DNA of 64,000 nucleotides from Paenibacillus gyeongsangnamensis (lineage in GTDB: Bacteria; Bacillota; Bacilli; Paenibacillales; NBRC-103111). Location of the stretch: NCBI RefSeq assembly GCF_027533625.1, contig NZ_JAQAGZ010000002.1:248001-312000 (forward strand). Reading direction: 5' to 3'. The position numbers and the translations under genes were made by a program. Under the pieces are notes generated by a model, which was given only the letters and a program-made list of their open reading frames with translations, searched no databases and had not been told where the DNA came from. How positions within the stretch are numbered: the first letter of the stretch is position 1; each line of letters begins with the position of its first letter. Shown here piece by piece: positions 9,162 through 17,651 of the stretch.

Positions 9162-10280
9162 TCAGCCGATCAACCGTTCTCCCGAATCTCTGTCAAAAAA
9201 AAGCGCATTGTGCATATCAACCGCCACCGTCATCTTCTCATCGTCGCCGTACACGTTCCACGGGCCGGTGCGAACGACGAGATTCGTCTTCGTTCCGATA
9301 TCCAGATACAAATAACGGTCAGCGCCCATCAGCTCGCTCAGCTTATGAATGCCCGGGATCACGGCATTCGGGGATGCTTGCGGATCGGTCGGTTCCACGC
9401 TGATGATTTCCGGACGAATGCCCAATACGACATTCTTGTTTGCCATTTTCTTAGCAATCAGCTCTTGCGATTGGCGAAGCGGGATATCCAGCGCGAAGCG
9501 GTTCGTATGAAATTCCAGCTTGCCGGCGCTTTCTTGCAGCCGTCCTTCGATAAAGTTCATTGGCGGAGAACCGATGAAGCCTGCGACGAACGAATTGGCG
9601 GGATTGTTGTAAATTTGCTCCGGAGAATCGACCTGTTGGATGATGCCGTCCTTCATGACAACGATCCGGTTGCCCATCGTCATCGCTTCCGTCTGATCGT
9701 GCGTTACGTAAATGGTTGTTACGCCGAGCTGCTTGTGCAGCTTGACGATTTCGGAGCGCATTTGCACTCTTAATTTGGCGTCCAGATTGGACAGCGGCTC
9801 ATCCATCAGGAACACCTGCGGATTGCGTACGATAGCCCGTCCCAGCGCGACCCGCTGCCGTTGGCCGCCGGAGAGCTCTCTTGGCTTGCGCTCCAGGAAC
9901 GGTTCGATTTCCAGCACCCTGGATGCCCGTTTGACGCTCATTTCGATCTCATGCTTCGGCTGTTTCCGCAACCGCAGGCCGAAAGCGATGTTTTCAAAGA
10001 CGGACATATTGGGATAAAGGGCATAGTTTTGAAATACCATGGCGATATCCCGGTCCTTCGGTGGGAGATCGTTTACAAGCACGTTATTGATAAAAATCTC
10101 GCCTTGACTGATGTCTTCCAGCCCGGCAATCATCCTGAGCGTCGTCGACTTTCCGCACCCGGAGGGCCCGACGAAAACGACAAATTCCTTGTCCTCAATT
10201 TCCAGGTTGAAGTCCTTGACTACGGGATGCTTGTCTTTTCCATATTGCTTGTATACATGGTTGAATAGGATGCGCGTCAT
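9162..10280 (-). CDS. Sugar ABC transporter ATP-binding protein (MsmX/UgpC type)
   Basis: A 372-residue ATPase for a carbohydrate importer. Visible motifs are Walker [10 protein letters not shown] (38-46), Q-loop Gln84, signature LSGGQ (136-140), Walker B VFLMDEP (156-162) and H-loop His194. A C-terminal MalK-like regulatory domain (about 240-372) follows. It is the only importer ATPase in the window, whereas five other importers or orphan binding proteins lack one. In Bacillus, MsmX serves several sugar importers, so sharing is a reasonable inference. It is the first gene of its operon, behind a good promoter at 10380-10409 and an operator-like site at 10332. Confidence 0.95.
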   Translation of the reverse strand: MTRILFNHVYKQYGKDKHPVVKDFNLEIEDKEFVVFVGPSGCGKSTTLRMIAGLEDISQGEIFINNVLVNDLPPKDRDIAMVFQNYALYPNMSVFENIAFGLRLRKQPKHEIEMSVKRASRVLEIEPFLERKPRELSGGQRQRVALGRAIVRNPQVFLMDEPLSNLDAKLRVQMRSEIVKLHKQLGVTTIYVTHDQTEAMTMGNRIVVMKDGIIQQVDSPEQIYNNPANSFVAGFIGSPPMNFIEGRLQESAGKLEFHTNRFALDIPLRQSQELIAKKMANKNVVLGIRPEIISVEPTDPQASPNAVIPGIHKLSELMGADRYLYLDIGTKTNLVVRTGPWNVYGDDEKMTVAVDMHNALFFDRDSGERLIG

Positions 10281-10331
10281 GTGACAGATCCCTTCTCAGG
10301 AAAGTTCTCCGGCTTTTTCTCCGGGCGACCG

Positions 10332-10409
10332 ACTTGTATATTTGTTACATTCGTCATTCAACATGTTTCATTCTATTACAATATACCTTCCCTATAGTTT
10401 GAAGGTCAA
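10332..10409 (-). promoter_or_regulatory. Promoter and operator-like site of the ATPase operon
   Basis: Read on the minus strand, TTGACC (10409-10404) and TATATT (10385-10380) are 18 bases apart and fit a housekeeping promoter. About 30 bases downstream of the -10, a CTTGTATATTTGTTA motif (near 10332-10350 in plus-strand reading) would lie just after the transcription start, where a bound repressor could block elongation. Confidence 0.6.
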
Positions 10410-10486
10410 TAAAGTTTACAAAAACAAAACACTTCGGCAGGCTCAAGTATCTTCCAAAATTTTCTCGAAATCACGTCTGCCTATAT

Positions 10487-10508
10487 CTTGTATATTTGTT
10501 ATATAAAC
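10487..10508. promoter_or_regulatory. Second CTTGTATATTTGTTA operator-like site
   Basis: The 15-base string CTTGTATATTTGTTA seen at 10332-10350 is repeated here in the same orientation, about 155 bases away. It sits between the regulator gene's terminator and the ATPase operon promoter. The same core occurs in the promoters at 11.9 kb and 22.3-22.5 kb, so it is a candidate binding site for the two AraR-like regulators. Confidence 0.5.
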
Positions 10509-10541
10509 ACAAAAATCCCCCTACGGTTCGTAGGAGGATTT
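10505..10541 (-). terminator. Rho-independent terminator of the regulator gene
   Basis: On the minus strand an AAATCCTCCTACG arm pairs with its complement across a 4-base loop (one mismatch), followed by a TTTTTGTG tract. It lies about 45 bases after the stop of the GntR/LacI regulator gene and separates it from the ATPase operon. Confidence 0.7.
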
Positions 10542-10586
10542 ACACGCCCAGGTGGAACGGAAAAAGCGGCAAGCGGCAGGTATCCG

Positions 10587-11798
10587 CTAATTCAGCAATG
10601 TTGCGGCTATTTGCTTCCCGGCCCCGGGGGGCGCTGACGAATTGCGGACCGTGAGGCGGGTCGGCACGATGATTTTTCGGCGTTTCTGCTGCGGATTTTC
10701 GATGATGGAAACAAGCAATTTGACAGCCTCGCGACCGACCGTATATTCTTCCAGGCTTACGCAGGTCGGAGGAACGGTTGAAAACGCGGACAGCTCGTAA
10801 TCGTCCAAAAATACGATTGACAGGTCTTCGGGGATGCTGATCGGCATTTCTTTCGCCGCTTCCATCAATGTAAGGCCAACGGTGGAATTGACCGCAATCA
10901 CGGCTGTCAGATCGGAATTTTGTTCAAGATAATGTTTTATTTGTTCCTTACTGTCGGGATGGCCCGCGCCATTCTGCAGGATCGTGTTTACTTGCTTGCT
11001 GTCCAAATTGAGCATTCGCAGATGGCGATCAATCAGGATGTTATGTTCGGAAAGCGCCTTCTCGTACCCTGTCAACCGGTCTTCAATGCTCGTGGTGCCA
11101 TGGGCATGAGTGGAAACAAAGCCGATGCGCCGATGGCCCGACTGGATCAAATGAGCGGTCGCATCGAAGGACCCTTTGACGTTATCGGAGCAAACGTAAT
11201 TCGTTTCGACGCCCCTTAAGTAGCGGTCGACGACAACGACCGGGAATTCGTTCAAGGTAATCTTCAATATTTCCTCATTGTAGGTCTGGCTATGAGCCGG
11301 GTATATAATGAGCCCCGCCACTCCGAAACGAATCATTCGTTTCAATATTTCGTTTTCCTTTTCCTGAGAGTCGTGGGTTTCGCAAAACAACAAATGATAT
11401 CCTTCTTCAGCGAGCTGGTTTTCTATTCCGTTCAACAAGTTGGCGGTGAAACGATTGTCCAATCGCGGCATTAAATAGGCTACCGTTTTATCGTGCTGCT
11501 GAAGCAACCGGTAAACGGGGGGCTCTCCCTGCTTATTCGCCGAAATGAAGGTCCCTTTTCCTTGTATACGATAAATCAGGCCCTCTTCGATCAGCTGAAG
11601 AAGCGCATTTTTTATCGTAATCCGGCTGACGTTAAATTTGGCGGCCAATTCATTTTCGGAGGGAATTTTTTCATTTGGCTGCCAATTCATCTGTTGGATA
11701 TTGTCCAGTACGTAATCGCGTATTTGTTTATATAGCGGCGTGCGTACCGTTTGTTTTCGCTCACTGTTGAATTTGCTCTCTTTGGTTTCGTTGGACAA
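10587..11798 (-). CDS. GntR/LacI hybrid regulator, AraR-like (copy 1)
   Basis: A 403-residue repressor with an N-terminal GntR winged helix (about 18-88; KIPSENELAAKFNVSRITIK is the recognition region) joined to a LacI/periplasmic-binding-protein-like effector domain (about 105-395). This architecture is that of Bacillus subtilis AraR, whose DNA binding is relieved by a sugar. It is a close paralogue of the regulator at 21152-22333, with the same YRIQGKGxFIS and RYLRGxETN blocks. It is transcribed divergently from the metallophosphoesterase at 11969 and has its own terminator, so it stands alone between two units it may control. The effector is unknown. Confidence 0.88.
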   Translation of the reverse strand: MSNETKESKFNSERKQTVRTPLYKQIRDYVLDNIQQMNWQPNEKIPSENELAAKFNVSRITIKNALLQLIEEGLIYRIQGKGTFISANKQGEPPVYRLLQQHDKTVAYLMPRLDNRFTANLLNGIENQLAEEGYHLLFCETHDSQEKENEILKRMIRFGVAGLIIYPAHSQTYNEEILKITLNEFPVVVVDRYLRGVETNYVCSDNVKGSFDATAHLIQSGHRRIGFVSTHAHGTTSIEDRLTGYEKALSEHNILIDRHLRMLNLDSKQVNTILQNGAGHPDSKEQIKHYLEQNSDLTAVIAVNSTVGLTLMEAAKEMPISIPEDLSIVFLDDYELSAFSTVPPTCVSLEEYTVGREAVKLLVSIIENPQQKRRKIIVPTRLTVRNSSAPPGAGKQIAATLLN

Positions 11799-11838
11799 TT
11801 AGACTGCATCCCTTCATGCGGTACCGGCATTTCTTTCA

Positions 11839-11932
11839 TTATAAATCGTTTGTAAATCCATTGACACCGGCCGTCTAAGAAAAGTATACTTCACATGTTC
11901 TTTAATGCAAATATACATAAAGTATAACAAAT
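11839..11932. promoter_or_regulatory. Divergent promoter region with operator-like site
   Basis: On the plus strand TTGACA (11861-11866) and TATACT (11885-11890) are 18 bases apart and would drive the metallophosphoesterase unit. On the minus strand a TATAAT (11844-11839) would serve the regulator. Downstream of the plus -10, GCAAATATAC and ATAACAAATA (11908-11932) repeat, in reverse, the GTATATTTG core of the 10.3-10.5 kb sites. Confidence 0.55.
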
Positions 11933-11968
11933 AATCAACCAAAAGTGCAACGAGAGGAGCTCGCTTTC

Positions 11969-13342
11969 ATGAATTCGACTTTGCGTTTCATCGTTATGGG
12001 GGATTTGCACTATGTCCAGGAACAGTCGCATCAAAGAGCGTTGAACGGCAACCCGAGGGGCGTTACGGAAGTTGCGGATGTCACCCGAAATTTATGGCTG
12101 ACAAGGAATGTAACTCCCGAAGTCATTTCCAGCATAGCCTCATTGAAACCGGATTTTGTCATTCAAACCGGAGATATCATTCACGGGCATTGCGACAATG
12201 AAGAGCTCGGACTGCGCGAAATGAGGGAAGCGATGGAGCTGCTCGAAGGCTTGCTGGCGCCGATCTTCTTCGCTCTGGGAACGCATGACGGCGTCGTCAA
12301 GCATGAGAGGATTCAGGTCGAGCAATACGTATATCCCATCATCGGAAAATCATTGGGAACCGCACCATTGACAAAAGGTTACTATACCTTTGAAAAAGCG
12401 GGCTGCTTATTTATCTTTCTCGATTACACGACATTCGTTAAAGATGACGAGCAAGCAGCATTCATCAAGGAAACGTTTGCCCGCTCCGGAAAATACGAAC
12501 ATGTCTTTCTGTTTGCCCACCCCCCGCTTATCTGCGTAGGAAGGCCGTTCTTCACCCATTTCGATTTCGTAAACACCGTGCTTCGGGAAATCGCCGAACA
12601 TCCTGTAGACGTTTATTTTTGCGGACATACGCATAATCAGGTTTCCACCCTGCATAAGGTCGGGGGGCATTGGCTTCCCCAACTGAAAAGCTCGGTGCTG
12701 GGATACCCCGATCTTGCTCCCGTTAACTTGCGCGATGTTCGAACCATTTTGCCAGACCCGTCCTCCTTTGACTACGGTTGGGGGTATTTGGAGGATTCAG
12801 CTCCCGGCTGGTGGGAAATTACCGTAAACGGCGAATCGGTGCAGGCAGACTGGCATGTTTTGCGAAAGGGTGTGCAAGGTCAGCTGCGCTGGCGCCGTGG
12901 AGAGAAGGCCGAATTTGTCAAAAAGCCGGAATTTGCCACAACATCCGGACTTGCGCTTCCCAGTCTCGGCGAGATTCGTTCGGTTCAGCTCAGAGCGGCG
13001 GGCACCAACTGCAAAACACCGGAAGGCTACCGCCTAAGCATTAACGGTACCGACGTCGGCGCTTTGCCTCGCCTCGAATATTTCGACAGCCGCCAATTCT
13101 TTAAGCTGGAGCCCAAATTCTGGCCATTGCTGGAAAAGGCCAATCGAATCGAGGTCACGACCTGCGAGGAACCGATGTGCATCGGGGGATTCGTGTTGGA
13201 AGTAGAAACGGCGGCCGGATGGGTTCGCAGCACAGTTACCGATTATTATGCAAACACGGATCGTTGGGATCATTGGGGAAAAGCGCCTGTAGAAAAAATC
13301 GTGCCGGGACAAACTATCGTCGAAGAGCTTGCTTTCGGTTGA
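11969..13342 (+). CDS. Metallophosphoesterase, calcineurin-like (paralogue A)
   Basis: A 457-residue cytoplasmic phosphoesterase (no signal peptide). The dimetal motifs are D12xH14, GDIIHGH (68-74), GTHD (104-107), a His in FAHPPL (184) and GHTH (219-222). The usual GNHD Asn is replaced by Thr, whereas paralogue B (24276-25643) keeps it. About 200 residues after the catalytic domain form an accessory domain shared with paralogue B. I chose the ATG at 11969, which has GAGAGGAG nine bases ahead, over a GTG at 11945. It is followed 12 bases later by a HAD phosphatase gene. Likely substrate: a phosphomonoester or phosphodiester of an imported glycan, by inference. Confidence 0.85.
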   Translation: MNSTLRFIVMGDLHYVQEQSHQRALNGNPRGVTEVADVTRNLWLTRNVTPEVISSIASLKPDFVIQTGDIIHGHCDNEELGLREMREAMELLEGLLAPIFFALGTHDGVVKHERIQVEQYVYPIIGKSLGTAPLTKGYYTFEKAGCLFIFLDYTTFVKDDEQAAFIKETFARSGKYEHVFLFAHPPLICVGRPFFTHFDFVNTVLREIAEHPVDVYFCGHTHNQVSTLHKVGGHWLPQLKSSVLGYPDLAPVNLRDVRTILPDPSSFDYGWGYLEDSAPGWWEITVNGESVQADWHVLRKGVQGQLRWRRGEKAEFVKKPEFATTSGLALPSLGEIRSVQLRAAGTNCKTPEGYRLSINGTDVGALPRLEYFDSRQFFKLEPKFWPLLEKANRIEVTTCEEPMCIGGFVLEVETAAGWVRSTVTDYYANTDRWDHWGKAPVEKIVPGQTIVEELAFG

Positions 13343-13354
13343 CAAGGAGAACAC

Positions 13355-14095
13355 ATGGCATACAAATTAATCGCATTGGATATGGATGGCACCTTGCTGA
13401 ATAAGCAAAAAGAAATCTCAGCGGGTAACATTAAGTGGATACGTGCTGCGATGGACGCGGGAGTCAAAGTTACGCTGGCTACGGGAAGGCCGATCCGCGA
13501 AGTCGCCCCTTACGCCGAACAATTGGGGCTCGAATGCCCGCTTGTCGTCAATAACGGAAGCGAGGTTTGGAAGGCGCCGGGCGTTCTTCATTTCAGGAAG
13601 GAACTGGATCCGAATCGTATTGCCGACATCATGGACATTCTCCAAACCTATGGAGACGAGGCCGACTTCTGGGCTCATACCGTCGAGGGACTTGTAAACA
13701 AAACGAATGTTCCGTCCGATCTTGCCCATATTCACTGGCTTCAATTCGCGATTCGCTGCGCAAATCCTGTTACTTTGCAGGAAATCCGCGACCGGCTCAC
13801 GTCTTGGCAAACGTTTGAGATCAGCAATTCGCATATCACCAATATTGAATGCAATGCTCTCGGGATCAGCAAAGCTAGCGGACTCACAGAAGTTTGCTCG
13901 CTTCTCGGCATCGATATGTCCGATGTTATTGCAATGGGAGACAGCCTAAACGATATCCCGATGATTCGTGCCGCCGGCTTGGGAGTCGCGATGGGGAACG
14001 CCCAGGAACCGGTCAAGCTGATCGCCGATGCCATCGCTCCGCCTCACCATGAAGACGGCGTAGCCAACATCATCGAAAAATACATCTTTTCATAA
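13355..14095 (+). CDS. HAD-family Cof-type phosphatase (copy A)
   Basis: A 246-residue haloacid-dehalogenase phosphatase of the Cof/IIB class. Motif I DMDGT supplies the nucleophile Asp9 and Asp11, a Thr in ATGRP is motif II, and GDSLND (about 194-199) is motif IV; a C2-type cap lies between. This class usually dephosphorylates sugar phosphates or small cofactors in the cytosol. An AAGGAG site lies 7 bases upstream, and the gene follows the metallophosphoesterase gene by 12 bases, so the two are co-transcribed. It is about 50% alike by eye to copy B at 16878-17636. Confidence 0.9.
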   Translation: MAYKLIALDMDGTLLNKQKEISAGNIKWIRAAMDAGVKVTLATGRPIREVAPYAEQLGLECPLVVNNGSEVWKAPGVLHFRKELDPNRIADIMDILQTYGDEADFWAHTVEGLVNKTNVPSDLAHIHWLQFAIRCANPVTLQEIRDRLTSWQTFEISNSHITNIECNALGISKASGLTEVCSLLGIDMSDVIAMGDSLNDIPMIRAAGLGVAMGNAQEPVKLIADAIAPPHHEDGVANIIEKYIFS

Positions 14096-14102
14096 ACAAT
14101 TT

Positions 14103-14172
14103 AGGGCCATTTCAAGTCCATATTAGAATGCCGGTTCATTCTATGCCGTGAATTGAAAATGGCCCTTTTTTT
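14103..14172 (+). terminator. Terminator after the HAD gene
   Basis: AGGGCCATTTCAA (14103-14115) pairs with TTGAAAATGGCCCT (14153-14166), followed by a run of seven T. A smaller hairpin (TAGAATG/CATTCTA) sits inside the loop. It closes the phosphoesterase/HAD unit 8 bases after the stop. Confidence 0.85.
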
Positions 14173-14283
14173 CGGATTGGAACGAACGAACAGTGATATT
14201 ACAAATGAACATGTTTAAAATATATTTAATACATAGTTAACAAATAAACAAATTACTTATTATTTTTTTCTTCTACAATTTTA

Positions 14284-14406
14284 ATGAAACCAATAAGAGC
14301 AGATATGATAAGGAGGCAAGAAGTACTGACGAAGCAACGACACTACCTTCTGGCTTTATCGGCTTTATTGACTGTCTCGGGTTGCGGAACGGGAACCGCG
14401 GAATGA
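14284..14406 (+). pseudogene. Short lipoprotein-leader ORF, probably a remnant
   Basis: A small frame that encodes a complete lipoprotein signal: basic start, hydrophobic core LLALSALLTV, lipobox SGC, then a stop six residues after the Cys. The best ribosome site, AAGGAGG (14310-14316), points to a CTG codon at 14326; in-frame ATGs lie upstream at 14284 and 14305. That suggests a binding-protein gene cut short, or one whose ATG has decayed. It lies just ahead of an intact binding-protein gene. Whether it is translated is unknown; an active mini-lipoprotein is the alternative. Confidence 0.45.
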
Positions 14407-14470
14407 AAGTGCTGGGGGTCGTGACCTCCGATCCAACCTTCTAAAAAAAGTGAGAGGAAGAATTGTAATC

Positions 14471-15802
14471 ATGAAAAAACGTTATATTACAGGTATGATG
14501 GTCCTCCTTACGACTGCATTGGCCGCCACAGGCTGCGAAAATGCAACAACGGGCGGCAGCGGCAGCAATGGCAACGCCGGCTCAACGGCCCAGCCTCAGG
14601 CAAGCCAGACCGTTTCCAGCGCGCCTGTGACATTGACCGTATTCCAAAATGGCGCCGAAATTACTGACGACGACTTTAAGCTGTTGTTTGCCGATCCGGT
14701 AAAGAAAAAATATCCGAATATCGATCTGAAAATCGTCCGTCAGGATGCAAACACAACGTTGGATAGCCTTATCGCTTCCGGTAACGTTCCGGATCTTTTG
14801 CTTACTCCAAACTCCGGAATTATGGGCCTTAAGCAGCAAGATCTTCTTTATGATATGTCTTCCCTAGTTAAAAAATATAACATTGATTTGAGTCGTTTTA
14901 ACTCCGTGGCGATCGACGCGGTGAAATCGGACAAGGGTGAACTATGGGGACTTCCGTATGCGTTGCAATTCAACGCTCTGTACTATAATAAAGATATTTT
15001 TAACAAATTCGGTATAAGCTATCCCAAAGACGGGATGACGTGGGACGATGCCATTCAACTGGGCCAACAGCTGACTAGAAAAGATGGCGACATTCAGTAT
15101 CGCGGTCTGGATCCCGCCAGCAGCTATGTCGTCAGCTTCCCATATTCCTTGACTTACGTTGACGGAAAAACGAACAAGGCCAGCATGGATAACGATCAGT
15201 GGAGAAAAGTGTTCGACCTGACCAAACGAATTTTGACGATTCCCGGCAATATGCAGCCTAGCCCCGAGCCGTCGGCAGCGGCATCGGGCAGTCTCTTCAT
15301 TAAGGATAAGAATGTGGCTATGCTGGCCTCCACGAATTTAATGGCGCAAATGGGAAGCGCGTCAAACGAAGTGAACTGGGACATCGCGCAATACCCCAGC
15401 TTCCAGGATAAGCCGAACATTTCCGGAAAGGTCGATTCGCACAACATCATGATCGCTAAAACGAGCAAGCATCAAGACGACGCAATGAAAGTGATCGAAG
15501 TGGTCACTTCCGATGATGTTCAGCTGCTGAGCGCGAGAAAGACGGCAAGAATGTCTCCGTTAAACAATGATGAGATGAAAAAGCAGTTCGGCGCCGATGT
15601 GCCTTATCTGAAAGGAAAAAATGTTCAAGCCCTCTTTAAAAGCACGGTCTCTCCGACTCCGATTTACTCCATCTATGAAACCGATGGGAAAAGAATCGGA
15701 CAGCAGAAATTCAGAGACTTCTTGGCGGATAAAATCGATATGAACACCGCATTAAGACAAGCGGATGAAGAGATTAACAAGAAGATCGATTCCATGAAAT
15801 AA
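14471..15802 (+). CDS. Extracellular sugar-binding lipoprotein, orphan
   Basis: A 443-residue family-1 solute-binding protein with a type II signal peptide (lipobox cysteine at residue 22, ATGC) followed by a Gly/Ser/Asn-rich tether, so it is anchored outside the membrane. I prefer the ATG at 14471, preceded by GAGAGGAAG, over the GTG at 14450. No permease genes follow it; the nearest on the same strand is none, so it must supply permeases encoded elsewhere, perhaps the pair at 19.3-21.1 kb. Its promoter region (14200-14270) is AT-rich with TTACAAATG and AACAAATAAACAAATT strings that resemble the operator core. Confidence 0.88.
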   Translation: MKKRYITGMMVLLTTALAATGCENATTGGSGSNGNAGSTAQPQASQTVSSAPVTLTVFQNGAEITDDDFKLLFADPVKKKYPNIDLKIVRQDANTTLDSLIASGNVPDLLLTPNSGIMGLKQQDLLYDMSSLVKKYNIDLSRFNSVAIDAVKSDKGELWGLPYALQFNALYYNKDIFNKFGISYPKDGMTWDDAIQLGQQLTRKDGDIQYRGLDPASSYVVSFPYSLTYVDGKTNKASMDNDQWRKVFDLTKRILTIPGNMQPSPEPSAAASGSLFIKDKNVAMLASTNLMAQMGSASNEVNWDIAQYPSFQDKPNISGKVDSHNIMIAKTSKHQDDAMKVIEVVTSDDVQLLSARKTARMSPLNNDEMKKQFGADVPYLKGKNVQALFKSTVSPTPIYSIYETDGKRIGQQKFRDFLADKIDMNTALRQADEEINKKIDSMK

Positions 15803-15807
15803 AAATG

Positions 15808-15842
15808 CAAGCTGGCGGCGGTTCTCGACCGACGCCAGCTTG
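15808..15842. terminator. Bidirectional terminator between convergent genes
   Basis: CAAGCTGGCG (15808-15817) pairs perfectly with CGCCAGCTTG (15833-15842). The plus side is followed by TGTTTCGTTT and the minus side by CATTTTTATTT, so it can end both the binding-protein gene and the convergent minus-strand operon. Confidence 0.8.
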
Positions 15843-15900
15843 TTTCGTTTCAAAGCTTTATTTTCTTGCAATTACGCCTTCATTCTCCGGCAATTTCGAT

Positions 15901-16860
15901 TTAATCCCCGTCAGGAAAACGGAAACCGCTCCAATCGGCAGCACTCATCTGCGGCTCCGGTTTCAATCCGAGACTCGGCAAGCTTACCCGATAGCCTGGC
16001 GCCTCCTCATAGTTGCCGGTCTGCGGATTCACAACGGAGAGCTCCAATCCGCCGTCATCCGCAAGGAAGGTCAGCACCCGAAAACGTCCCTCGCCGCCAT
16101 TTTCGGTCATTTGCCAATTTTGAAACGATTGGAACACCGGGTTGCCATGTTCGCCGAGGTCCACCCGGTAGCTGACATTCCCCGGAACATGATGGCCGGA
16201 AAACACGGTGATGACATTCGGATGCTTACGCAGCGATTTTTGCCATACATCTTCGCCATCGTTGGCGTCGAGGGAGCCGGCATAGTTCTTCGGATTGAGG
16301 CCATCGCCGGACTTGGTTCGTTCTCCTCGTATATGCATAAAGCAATGCGTGATAACGATCACCTCGTAATCCCGATGTGCTTCTAAAACACTGTCCGCCC
16401 ATGCCAGCACGCCGTCTCGCGGACCGAATTCAAGGGCAAGCGCCAATAACTTGCGGCCTTCCGCCTCCAGCTTGACGTACATGTTGGCAGCGCAGCCTTC
16501 CTCGAACAAGCCGCCAAACCATTCCTGATCGCGATAAATATGAGGTCCGAAGTACTGGTTGAACATCCTTAAGCTTCGATCCTGACTGAGCAGGTTATCA
16601 TAATCGTGGTTGCCCGGACAGATCAGAAACGGAAGGTTCGCCTTTGCCATCCGATCCATCGTAGCTAATGCCGTAACGAACTGCCCCTCGTCATTGGCGC
16701 CGGAATCGACGATATCGCCCAACTGCAGCACCATTTTTACATTGAGCTCTCGGGCGTGGTCCGCGATCCATTGGGCCATCGGTTCCATCAAGTGCGGGTT
16801 ATGGCGTAAAGCCGTCTGTGTATCGGGTATAATAATGATGGAAAAAGCTTTACGGTTCAT
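15901..16860 (-). CDS. Metallophosphoesterase, calcineurin-like (type C)
   Basis: A 319-residue cytoplasmic phosphoesterase with motifs D13xQ15, GDIVD (48-52), GNHD (83-86), a His in ITHCF and a GHH near residue 230. It differs from paralogues A and B: the first His is a Gln, as in the CpdA-like or serine/threonine phosphatase-like group, and it lacks their accessory domain. The ATG at 16860 is chosen over one at 16875 because GGAG lies about 9 bases ahead. It is the last gene of the minus-strand operon starting at 22.3 kb and follows the HAD phosphatase gene by 17 bases. Confidence 0.85.
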   Translation of the reverse strand: MNRKAFSIIIIPDTQTALRHNPHLMEPMAQWIADHARELNVKMVLQLGDIVDSGANDEGQFVTALATMDRMAKANLPFLICPGNHDYDNLLSQDRSLRMFNQYFGPHIYRDQEWFGGLFEEGCAANMYVKLEAEGRKLLALALEFGPRDGVLAWADSVLEAHRDYEVIVITHCFMHIRGERTKSGDGLNPKNYAGSLDANDGEDVWQKSLRKHPNVITVFSGHHVPGNVSYRVDLGEHGNPVFQSFQNWQMTENGGEGRFRVLTFLADDGGLELSVVNPQTGNYEEAPGYRVSLPSLGLKPEPQMSAADWSGFRFPDGD

Positions 16861-16877
16861 TGTAGTAATCTCCATTT

Positions 16878-17636
16878 CTAGAAAAAGTAACGTTGAATGA
16901 CGGCGGCTACGCCGTCCTCTTCATTGGAAAGCGTGATTTCGTCCGCAGCTTGCTTGACAACCTCCTGAGCATTGCCCATTGCAATACCTAGGCCTGCTGC
17001 TCGTATCATGGAGACATCGTTCAGGCTATCTCCGACTGCAATAACCTCTTCCATGCGAATATCGAAAAGATTGCATACCTCCAGCAAGCCGCTGCCTTTA
17101 CTGCGACCAGCAGGATTGCACTCGATATTCGTGTAGTGGGAGCTGCAAATGTCCAGCAGCCCCCAAGAGCTAATCTCTTCGCGTATTTTATCTAAAAGCT
17201 CACCGTCATCCGATTTGATGGCGACTTGCAGCCATTGCTTCTCCCAAGCCAGCTCGGGATCCCATTGATCGTGGTTAAATTGTCCGCCTACGTACTGTAT
17301 ATAAAATCTAATATGCCCGTTATACTCCTTGATCACTTTAAGGATTCGCTCTTTTGCCTCTGCGTTAAATTCATAACGACTGAGCAGTTCATCGGGCGTC
17401 CTCCATACTTCGCTGGCGTTGCTGACGATAACCGGCAAATCGAGGTTTAGCGTTCTGGCATGCTCAACCACGCCTCTAATCGATCTGCTGGTAGCCAAAA
17501 TGACTTTAATATCGGCTTCCAGGGCCGCTTGTATCCATTTGCGGTTTTGCTCGGAAATTTCTCCCTTCCGGTTCAGCAAAGTGCCGTCCATATCCAGAGC
17601 GATCAATTTATAACGAGAGTTTGTTTGCAAGGTCAT
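16878..17636 (-). CDS. HAD-family Cof-type phosphatase (copy B)
   Basis: A 252-residue Cof/IIB HAD phosphatase with DMDGT (nucleophile Asp15, Asp17), an ATSRS motif II, and GDSLND as motif IV. Paralogue of the gene at 13355-14095. In both cases a HAD phosphatase is paired with a metallophosphoesterase in a sugar-import context, which points to stepwise removal of phosphate from an imported compound. It lies 15 bases after the binding-protein gene. Confidence 0.9.
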   Translation of the reverse strand: MTLQTNSRYKLIALDMDGTLLNRKGEISEQNRKWIQAALEADIKVILATSRSIRGVVEHARTLNLDLPVIVSNASEVWRTPDELLSRYEFNAEAKERILKVIKEYNGHIRFYIQYVGGQFNHDQWDPELAWEKQWLQVAIKSDDGELLDKIREEISSWGLLDICSSHYTNIECNPAGRSKGSGLLEVCNLFDIRMEEVIAVGDSLNDVSMIRAAGLGIAMGNAQEVVKQAADEITLSNEEDGVAAVIQRYFF

Positions 17637-17651
17637 GATCGTTTCCCTTCA

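Noticed and set aside
9210..9773. A 187-codon plus-strand frame opposite the ATPase gene
   Set aside because: The minus-strand frame has all ABC ATPase motifs; the opposite frame has none.
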